DNA of 64,000 bases, from positions 395,437 to 459,436 of the forward strand of contig CAJNDT010003435.1 in assembly GCA_905221615.1 (NCBI GenBank), in the 5' to 3' direction. How positions within the stretch are numbered: position 1 is the stretch's first letter; every line of letters starts with the position of its first letter. Both the position numbers and the translations under genes were made by a program. The notes under the pieces are model-generated. The model saw nothing but the letters and a program-made list of their open reading frames with translations, ran no database searches and had not been told where the DNA came from. The stretch comes from Symbiodinium sp. CCMP2592. Taxonomy: Eukaryota; Sar; Dinophyceae; Suessiales; Symbiodiniaceae. Positions 55,991 to 64,000 of this stretch are shown piece by piece.

Positions 55991-57383
55991 TCATGCCCAA
56001 CTTCTCGACCACGTTTGGTCTTGTTGCGGATGATCCGGTTCCTCGAGATCGTGATCTCCGAGGAGGATGGCTGTTGGACTGTCCTCGGCCTCTACCCTTT
56101 GGAGGGTATTTAGGCTCAGCGGGACGCTCAGGTTGAGGTCTATCATACCAGTAGTTACCTGAGACTCTTGTCCCTTGGGATGACTGGCTGCTGGTCTGCT
56201 ACGAAAAGGATCAATATCCTTTTGAGGATCCTTTTCCATTGGAGTGTTGGCGTTGTCCCTCTTCTCTGGCAATACGGTCGAAGTAGGATCTGTTGGATTG
56301 GGGCCATTGGGCGTGTGCCAAATCTGCGCCTGAATCTTAACTCCCAGAGGGGAGTGCCAGTCCTTCTCTAGAGGACCTAGCCACAAAGAGATATTATCCA
56401 ACCTGGCGTAGTATTCGTTTTTACGAGTATCGAGGCGCATGTCAATGTGGTCCTGACCATCCTTGGTTTGCCAAGTGTCGGAAACTCTCTGCCAGACGGT
56501 TTTTGATTGAACTCCATTGACAACTCCACTATTCGGGGTCGCCGTTTGCGGCGTTTTTCCCCCAATCCAGGATGTACATGTTGAGGCAGTCCAGATCGGC
56601 CACACAATCCTTGATTTCACTGGGAAGTCTGTCGGCATGAGCGAGTCTTTCAGCATCAGTATTGTCGATGCAGCTGTATCGCACTTCTGAGTGCCTGTCT
56701 GTACAACGAGTATATGCAGCGAGCATTTCCTCTAGATAGAGGGTAAATAGCCCGTTTCGAGGATGAACATCACCACATTTGTATTTGGCTCGAGATGCCA
56801 AAGTCTTGAAGTCTCCGGCAATACTGTCTGGTTTAAAAGGCAAGACTTCCTGTAGGAAGCTTTTTGCATAAAGAAACTTCGGTGCGTCCATATGTGTAAG
56901 GTAGGAATTGAAGTGCACGAGAGCGACCGTAACGACCTTGAAAGGTCCTTTGTGGCAGAACAGCTCGTCAAATGCGACGGGTGCCGTCTGATAGTAATTT
57001 TCTGCGTGCGCTTCGAGGTCGGCCTCAGTGCACTCTTGGTCTTCCACCTGACCGTCCCAGTGCAGAAGCGTCGCTGGAGGGTTTTCATCAGAGGCACTCA
57101 TCCAGGGGTCTGGAGTTAGGTACGTGATTTCATCTGGCCCATCCTGGTCAGGATCTCGGCCGTCGAGCGGATCGGTATCGAGAAGCTCGATGTATTTTTC
57201 TCTTTTGAGACGTTCCCGGGTGACGGGGTAAGTCCATTTTTTGGCTTCTCCACTGTTGGAGTGCATGCCGAAACTGATACGGCAGACAGGGCCATGGCAT
57301 GCCCATGTCTGGTACCTATCGCCTCTGTTAGTTGCGACCTCGAACTTCTCGGCTTCGAAGGAAGCGGTACACGAGTGCGACAT
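55991..57383 (-). pseudogene. Minus-strand ORF pair joined by one frameshift, unrecognised
   Basis: The first ORF starts MSHSCTASFEAEKF at 57383 and runs 284 codons to 56529; the second, in another frame, overlaps it and continues to 55991 with VWQRVSDTWQTKDGQDHIDM and YYARLDNISLWLGPL. The frames meet at a GGGGGAAAAAC run near 56549-56559 (minus strand). A single base gained in that run, or a programmed +1 shift, would join them into about 450 residues. The protein has several Trp and Cys but no motif I know. It may belong with the ORFs at 54186-55881 in one degenerate element. Confidence 0.4.
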
Positions 57384-57453
57384 AAGTCGTACTGCCTCCC
57401 TTTACCCCCCATGTATAGGGAAGGAGCTGCAGGGACATGAGGAGGAGTAGCAA

Positions 57454-58218
57454 TCAGGATGCCTGTGGAAATCCTCCGAATTTGGAGAGCAGACTCCGTC
57501 TCCAGTCATTTGCCTCGAGTACGAGGATACTGCGCGCAGAACTGTTGAAACAAAGGTCCACCAGTGGGTGGTAATTACAGCCTTTTTCTGGTTTCAACTC
57601 TTCCTTGGTGTTTCCCCATGGCCTGCACGGTCGCGGTAGGTTACCAGTTGCAAAGAATAATTCCGAGAGCATTGCTAGCAGGATTCGAGCTCTCAACCTC
57701 ATGTTCCGTCTGGCCCATGCCGCCTAGACGGTGTGGGACAAGCTCATAATGACCGTCCGGACCTCCTTGGACACATTGCCTGTAAGATTGAGACAAGAGG
57801 ATGGATGCCATGTTTAGCTTCCTCTGATCTGAATGAACTTGCCATTAACTTCCTTGTGTTGTTCCACGGTTGGAATCTCACAGCTTGACCGACAGACATT
57901 AGCTGGCAAGAATCGACGGTCGTAGAAGGCGGAAGGATGCCAGTCGGGATTTTCTTCCAGAAACACTTCCCTTGCCCTTTCATTATAATGCCAGACTGTC
58001 TCCATATATTTGTCCACGACATCTGGAGGAAGATGTGTTTCCATTAGAACCTTGCGCTCCAGAGAGCTCATCCCCGCGGAATTGCTGGGTTGCTCCATAA
58101 GGTCTGGAGGAAGGATGCAGGAGCAGATTGCCTTGGATCCCTCAGGTGTTAGGCGGCAATCAGCGCGTATCGAATTTTCGCACGTGTAACAGAAATATGC
58201 AGTCTTCAATATGCACAA
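57454..58218 (-). pseudogene. Minus-strand Cys-rich ORF and downstream fragment
   Basis: The ORF 57814-58218 starts with FCYTCENSIRADC and CSCILPPDL, then an acidic helical part (PPDVVDKYMETVWHYNERA). A further open frame lies at 57454-57702 (CNYHPLVDLCFNSSARS, then FGGFPQ). Family unknown; the same orientation as the ORFs on both sides suggests one degenerate unit. Confidence 0.3.
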
Positions 58219-58710
58219 GTCGCATTAGACTCATTAGAGCTTTTCAGGTCGTGTTTTGAAATTCAGCTTTTGGTTGAGACTGATCATTGTTGCGCGAATG
58301 CCCTTGGGTTTCTCCTTGCGAGGAGGCCCGGGTGATGTGGCTTGGCCATCTGCTGTGGGAGATTCCTCATCGTCGTTCTCAGCTCATTTTTAAGGAAGGG
58401 TGTTGTCTTGACCGCTCTGTTCCAACGGCACACTTGCCAACCCGTGCCAAAAAAATAAACGTAACCGACCAAACCCTTCAACATAAAGGTAATTGTTTAT
58501 AATAAACGCAACCGTTCACCAAAAAAAGTAATTCTTCAGATCCGGTCTTGAAGGCCTTTTCTTCTTGCTCTCGCAGCAGTGTTGTGCAGTTCAGCAATGA
58601 CTGTTGAAAGTTATATCACCCTTATAGTTTAACCCGAAACTACAACTAGATTACGAAAGTCATACATTAGGATCGGAGGTACGGTAGATCGCGACTGTTG
58701 TGGCCAACCA

Positions 58711-59964
58711 TCAGTCCTTGCTAAGCCGTTTCAAAAGGGCCCGCATCTTTACTAAGTAGCGCTGGGTCGTTCGCAGCCCGGCCGTGCGAACTGAGACACG
58801 CCTGGAGACCCTTGATATCCTCCCTATGAAGTCCTCATTCGCCTCGCATAACCAAGTTGCCGACGACCAACACTAGTCAACATTGGCACGAATCTGTGTC
58901 TCGAGGTCGTATAACAAATGATGAAAGTAATGGATCTTCGGTCGAAGACGAAATCCTGACACACCGATTCGCATACAATGTTCGGCCATGAACAGATACC
59001 CACGATAGAACCGCAGACCAGATGCTAGCTGGGTTTCGGCGCATAGCCTTGGGAGCCAGATTCCGTGGCTGTGGTGAATGCCGATGAATGTCAATGCTCC
59101 CAGCAGCATGTGGTACATGGCTCGCAAGGGAGCCTTGTCACTTGGATCCTTCAGAGGGTTTGACAGCATGCTCTTGAGGTAGAACTCGAGGAACATTAGA
59201 AGCAGGGTGACGTCTGAGCCCTTACAACTAATTTCCGGGAATTTGCTTTGCTTCGATTGGTTTAAATTAGCCTTGGTAAACCCTCGGATCCCCGGGAATT
59301 TCCGCGATGCCAAGCTCCAGAGCTTAAACTTTGAATAAGCGCTGGTCAAACGGTGCTCTATGGCAAGCGAGTCACCAGGAGTGAAATCGAAGTAACTCAG
59401 CATGCATAAGCGGATGATCACGCTTGCAACGGCATCCCTGTATACTCCGAACTTAGTGATATGGAAGGGATCAAAGCAGTAGAGGCCAGCTCTAAAGGTC
59501 GAGGAGTAGGCCACGTGGTTGAGTGGGGGTAGTTCGTCCCACGGCTCCGTCGACCCAAGCGTGCTCGCCCATGGCGGCTCCGATGCAGCATCACTGAAGC
59601 CGAGGCCAGGCCTCCCTGCCTCACAATGCGGGCAAATCTCAAGGTCTTTCTTCAGACCGGTGTGATGGTAGGACCGGGCAAAATTAGCAGCCTCCCAATG
59701 CCACTCTGCGTCACCCTTGGCCCCCAGAAACACAAACCTGAAGTGCACCCCTGACACCTCCACACCGGTCCCAAACAAAGCAGTAAGATCGGCAGCAGTC
59801 TCTTTGAGAATGCTTGGCAAAGTCTGGCTGTTCTTCTTGTAGCACTTGGACGTAATTGCTGCAATAAGGAATCGTGACAAGTAGCTATGCTCAGGGATAT
59901 ACATCATTGCCTCCTTTGTTTGGGGTCTTTTCAATTGAGGCACAAAACCTACAAACCACCCCAA
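58711..59964 (-). pseudogene. Repeated dinoflagellate family protein with an in-frame stop
   Basis: 363 codons from 59964 to a TAG at 58873-58875; the same frame then continues 53 codons, including NEDFIGRISRVSRRV and LRTTQRYLVKMRALLK, to a TGA at 58711-58713. From memory, this C-terminus and the central DPFHITKFGVYRD and LRPKIHYFHH segments belong to a protein family found in very many copies in dinoflagellate genomes; its function is not known. A CPHC pair lies near residue 136. The in-frame TAG cuts off the conserved C-terminus, so this copy is probably a nonsense-mutated pseudogene. The start could lie further upstream, as a spliced exon. High copy number suggests that the family spreads with mobile DNA, but that is inference. 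Confidence 0.65.
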
Positions 59965-60465
59965 AAAACAATTAAACTCCCACTGAAAACAACTAAACTC
60001 CCACTGAAAACAACTAAACTCCTATTAAAAACAACTAAACTCCCACTAAAAACAACTAAACTCCCACTAAAAACAACTAAACTCCCACTAAAAACAACTA
60101 AACTCCCACTGAATTCCCACTGGATTCCTTCTTCGTCCCACTGAATTCCCACTAAACTCCCACCAAACTCCCACTAAACTCCCACTAAACTCCCACTAAA
60201 CTCCCACTAAACTCCCACTGAATTCCCACTGAATTCCCTCTTTTCGGCCTCGCCCACTGAATTCCCATTAAACTCCCACTGAATTCCTTCTTTTCGGCCT
60301 CGTCCCACTGAATTCCCACTAAACTCCCACCAAACTCCCACTAAACTCCCACTGAATTCCCACTGAATTCCCTCTTTTCGGCCTCGTCCCACTGAAAACC
60401 CATTAAACTCCCACCAAACTCCAACCAAACTCCCACTAAACTCCCACCAAATCCTTATGTTTCCC
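59950..60465. repeat. 12- to 19-bp minisatellite
   Basis: First AACAACTAAACTCCCACTA-type units (59970-60110), then CTCCCACTAAA and CTCCCACTGAATTC units with TTTTCGGCCTCG interruptions. It separates the minus-strand ORFs from the reverse-transcriptase element. Confidence 0.9.
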
Positions 60466-60583
60466 TAGGTTTTCCCAGCACCCCGTTGCAAGGGAATTTA
60501 TAAGGAATTATGTGGGATTTATGCGGTGTGAGGCCTAAGTTAAAGAAGGGTCACTTGAAGAAGCACGAAGGCGCTTTTAAGAT

Positions 60584-63272
60584 ATGCCCTTTGTCCTCGT
60601 CCTTTGGGCTTTCCATCACGACGTGCCGGCGGTCATTGAAAATCCGTCACGCAGTTGGCTGTGGCCTGTGCTCGAGGCGCTCGTCCGCCTCATGTCTATA
60701 AGGAGCTCGGACCTGACCTCCGACGCGCTTGGCAGGCGGTTCGCTTCTATGACCTCGATGCGTGCCAATTTGGAGGGAAACGGAAGACTCTCCGCCTTGG
60801 CTCGGGATTGTGATGGCTCTCACCATCGCGCACCTTGGTCCATTCTGGAGGATTCCGATCGCTTGCGCTTTGCCACGGCGGAGGAGGCACAGTACCCGGA
60901 GGGCTTGTGTCGAGCCATGGCTCAGGTATTCGCCGAGCGGCTTCGGAACATGGGTCCTGCTGCTTGGAACCCACCCGCCCACCCCCCCTTCGCCGCTGGT
61001 GCGGCTTCGGATCAGCCACCTCTCATCCGGGCCGCTGCCCTCCCCGAGGGCGACCAATATAAGCTTTTGGCCTCTGGTCAAGGGGGCGAATCACAAGGCC
61101 AAAGCAGGGATAAGGCGGATCAGATCAGGTTTGGAGTTAGGTGGACCCCAGCGGAATTTCTCGAGCAGGCCAAGAACACAGAGCACCCCATGAACCCGGA
61201 GAGGTCTCTAAGTGGCCTGCTCAAGGAGACGTTGTTCCACAACCTCACGATGGACCCCTTAGTTCTGGCCAAGTCTAGAATTCAGTCAATCATCACGGTC
61301 AAGCAGATGGCGCAGGAGCTTGAGGAGAAGGAAACCAAGTTCAAGTCCACGCTTGACCCACTGGTTGCCAAGGTCCTCAAACCGAAGAGGATCTTACTGT
61401 GGAAAGCTCTTCTTCTGGCCGCAGACTACGACGACATGGACATTGTTGACCTCGTCTCCAAGGGCATACCTTTGACGGGGTCGCATGGTGCGGTCCCAGC
61501 TCTGCCCGAGAAACTGGTCCCGGCAACGGACACTCATGACTCTCTCCTGGCCTCCTCGATCCTGAGGAGGAAGGCGATCATCTCTATAGGAAGAGTGACA
61601 CACCGGAGAGTGAGCAGATCGATCTCAAACAGGCATCAGATCTAGAAGTTCAGAGAGGCGAGGTTGAGGGCCCCTTCTCTGAAAAGGAGATCACCGATCA
61701 TTTTGGGTCGGAAACCTGGCTCCTAAATCCTAGATTTGCGCTGTACCAAGGGTCCAACATGAAGCTTCGGGTGATTGATGACGCCAAGCAATCCGGCTTG
61801 AATGCGGCCTTCCAACGCACTTGCGAGGCGTCTCTGATGGATCTGGACGCTCTGACATGTGTCCTGGCAACCATTGCGAAGGCCATGAGTGAAGGCTCAT
61901 ACCAAGGATCGGAGTTGCATGCTGACGTCTTGGCGGGGGATTGGCTGGGACGCACCCTAGATCTGACCCGGGCCTACAAGCAGTTGGCCATTGGCGCGGA
62001 GAGTCGTAGGGTCTGTGTGCTAGGTTTCAAGAAGGGAGAGGACTGGATTTATTACAGGTGCCATGTCCTTCCCTTTGGAGCAAGGGCGTCGGTGTTCTCC
62101 TTCTTGAGAGTGTCTAGATCGCTCCACTTTCTGATGGCAAAGTATCTGACGGCATTGAACACGGTTTTCTTCGATGATTACCCGATGCTGTCCACCAGCA
62201 TTGGAGCCCCAATCCTGCTCAGCTCGGCATCTTGCATGTTAAGTCTGCTGGGATGGGCCCACGCGCAGGAAAGCGAGAAGGCGCCAGGGTTTGCGTCCAC
62301 CTTCGTTGCGCTCGGAGTGCAGATCTCTTTGCAAGACATAAGCCGAGGAACATTCACGGTTCAGAACAAACCGGGCAGGGTTGACAAGCTGGTCGCCATG
62401 ATCGAGGAAGCGGCAACGAACCCAAGAGTCGCTAAGGTTCTGCCAGAGTTGCAAGGACACCTGAACTTTGCATCCGGTTTCTTCTACAACAAGGGCCTTA
62501 GGTTCCTCGCGAAGGCCCTCAACAAAGCTGCGGACAACCCTGGATCGCAGATGTTTCGCGGGCTCTGCAGGGTAGCCATTTCACTGTTGAGGGCGACTCC
62601 CCCCAGGACCTTCGACATGGGCATTCAGGGCCCTCGTATTCACGGACGGGGCGTGGGAATCGGGGAAGGCTGGGGCGGGGGCGGTTGTGCACTGCTGCGC
62701 CACTGGAAAGACCCTCGCTTGTACCATTCCCGTACCTCAAACCCTGATTGATTTGTGGATCAGAGCAAATCATCTGCCAGATCGAAGTGTGGGCCTTTTT
62801 GGCCCTCAGGGTTGCAATGAGGCAGAATTTTCAGTCCACCCCGGTCATTGCTTGGATTGATAACGAAGCGGCGCGATTCGCGCTCATGAAGGGGACTGCG
62901 GATTCTGCTACGCTGAGGAGCATGGCTAGAGTTAGCCAGCACTTCAAGCTACAGAGTGCTTCTCTGATCTGGTTTGAGAGGGTTGCATCTTTTTCCAACC
63001 CATCAGATCTGCCGTCCAGAGGAGGCCTCGCCCAAGCCTGCCAGGACTTCGGGGCCGAGGCTTTTGAGCTTCCTGATGTTCCACGTCGTCGACGATGCTT
63101 CTCAGGCTCTCCAACGAGCCGTGGGCTGAGCTCTGATCGCGCTACCAAACGGGGGCAACTCACAGCGCGATTCCAGCCACCCGAGTTGAAACATTGGGCC
63201 TCTCGTTTCGGCATATCTTTGGATTGGACCGAAAATTTCAATAAATTATATCGGAGGTACGTCTCCGTATAA
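60584..63272 (+). pseudogene. Reverse transcriptase and RNase H polyprotein, frame-broken retroelement
   Basis: Frame 2 is open 60584-61645; near 61559 coding moves to frame 1 (EEEGDHLYRKSDTPESEQ), which runs to 62751 and carries the reverse transcriptase: LRVIDDAKQSGLN, LDLTRAYKQLAIG, CHVLPFGARASV and FFDDY in place of the usual Y/F-x-D-D box. Near a C-run at 62599-62604 it moves to frame 2, giving the first RNase H aspartate (LVFTDGAWE), and then to frame 0 at about 62750 (VWAFLALRVAM, WIDNEAARFALMKG, SNPSDLPSR). At least three frameshifts make this copy inactive. The order RT then RNase H, without visible long terminal repeats, would fit a DIRS-like or other degenerate element; no integrase or tyrosine recombinase is visible. 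Confidence 0.75.
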
Positions 63273-63344
63273 GAGAGCCTTATTCATTGCCCTTTTGCAC
63301 CGAACCAGAACCACAAGGTTTAGATCCACAGGGCTTTTTCGACA
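63273..63344. other. Short spacer
   Basis: Sequence between the RNase H stop and the AT-rich repeat; nothing recognised. Confidence 0.3.
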
Positions 63345-63680
63345 GAGTTGGCTTCTAAAGACGTTTACAGACTTTTAAAAATTTTCAAATGCAAGAAAAA
63401 ACATTCTAAAAACTTTTAGAAGACTTTAAAAAACTTTTAGAAACTTTTAGAAGACTTTTGCAAACTTTAAAAGACTTTTCAAAACTTTAAAAGGCTTTTA
63501 AAATATTTAAAAGACTTTTAAAAACATTAAAATACATTTAAAAGCTTTAAAAAGACTTTAAAAGACTTTTAAACGCTTTTAAAAGCTTTTACAAACTTTA
63601 AAAAGAATTTGAAAGACTTTTAAAGACTTTAAACAACTTTTAAAATTTTTTAAAAACTTTAAAACACACAAAAAAACTAC
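63345..63680. repeat. AT-rich 8-12 bp minisatellite
   Basis: Variants of AAAAGACTTT / AAAACTTTTAG repeated about 30 times. May be the degenerate tail region of the retroelement, or unrelated. Confidence 0.85.
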
Positions 63681-63735
63681 ATTTTTTAATGTTTTTTCCG
63701 AGAAGACGAGGATGAAGAAGACCTGGCACAGGGTT

Positions 63736-64000
63736 TACAGTTTCAGGGTCTTTAGGGTTTGGGGTTAGAAGGCAGAGTGCCATAGTATTAGGGGTTTGAG
63801 GGTAATGAAAGGGTTAGGGTTAGAGTTTCAGGGTCTTTATTATATTTAGGGTTTGGGGTTAGAAGGCAGAGTGCCATAGTATTAGGGGTTTGAGGGTAAT
63901 GAAAGGGTTAGGGTTAGAGTTTCAGGGTCTTTAGTATTTAGGGTTTGGGGTTAGAAGGCAGAGTGCCATAGTATTAGGGGTTTGAGGGTAATGAAAGGGT
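63736..64000. repeat. 85-94 bp tandem repeat with telomere-like core
   Basis: GGCAGAGTGCCATAGTATTA recurs at about 63771, 63866 and 63957; the unit begins TTTCAGGGTCTTTA at 63741, 63826 and 63920, with small insertions in units two and three. The array runs off the window. Confidence 0.9.

Noticed and set aside
1-64000. CRISPR arrays, bacterial operons, riboswitches or rho-independent terminators
   Set aside because: The window is eukaryotic; the repeats are minisatellites and the hairpins are mobile elements.

Overview
The window looks like dinoflagellate nuclear DNA, and on the reconstructed genes I consider that close to certain. The signs are: interstitial TTTAGGG/CCCTAAA-like tracts almost everywhere; tiny exons scattered in long introns; intron borders that are mostly GC-AG, with some GT-AG and GA-AG; cold-shock-domain and MAM-domain genes; and a minus-strand protein of the repeated dinoflagellate family whose C-terminus carries NEDFIGRISR. 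Species cannot be named from this.

Layout. 1-4200: a roughly 1.3-1.8 kb unit repeated three times, carrying a 21-bp minisatellite, triplet microsatellites and a 225-bp inverted-repeat element with a tRNA-like core. 4300-7500: exons of two or three unrecognised plus-strand genes. 7500-14000: mostly degenerate telomere-like DNA with short inverted-repeat elements. 14041-19924: one LINE (ORF1, then a frame-broken ORF2 with endonuclease and reverse transcriptase). 20000-24100: filler. 24162-27053: a RING-H2 gene. 27050-31450: filler and inverted-repeat elements. 31454-44170: a complete 17-exon gene (999 nt of CDS in 12.7 kb) for a protein with two cold-shock domains, a Gly/Cys-rich linker and two WW domains. 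44171-48939: filler and weak ORFs. 48940-53596: a secreted or surface protein made of six MAM domains in three two-domain modules. 54186-59964: broken minus-strand ORFs, one of them the repeated dinoflagellate family. 59950-60460: a minisatellite. 60584-63272: a frame-broken reverse transcriptase-RNase H element. 63345-64000: AT-rich and 85-94 bp tandem repeats.

Three things stand out. (1) In the MAM gene a 115-116 bp terminal-inverted-repeat element flanked by a GATG duplication is exactly an intron (GA-AG) in two modules and is precisely absent from the third, so it behaves as a mobile intron (introner). (2) At least twelve families of 70-120 bp near-palindromic elements occur in the window, most flanked by TA; many lie inside introns. 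(3) The LINE carries the pentamer CACAG about 68 times on its sense strand in 5.9 kb, against about two copies of the complement, in all three codon phases.

Exon models were built by hand from reading frame, splice dinucleotides and domain continuity. No alignment or search was run. Counts of motifs are manual and may be off by a few.
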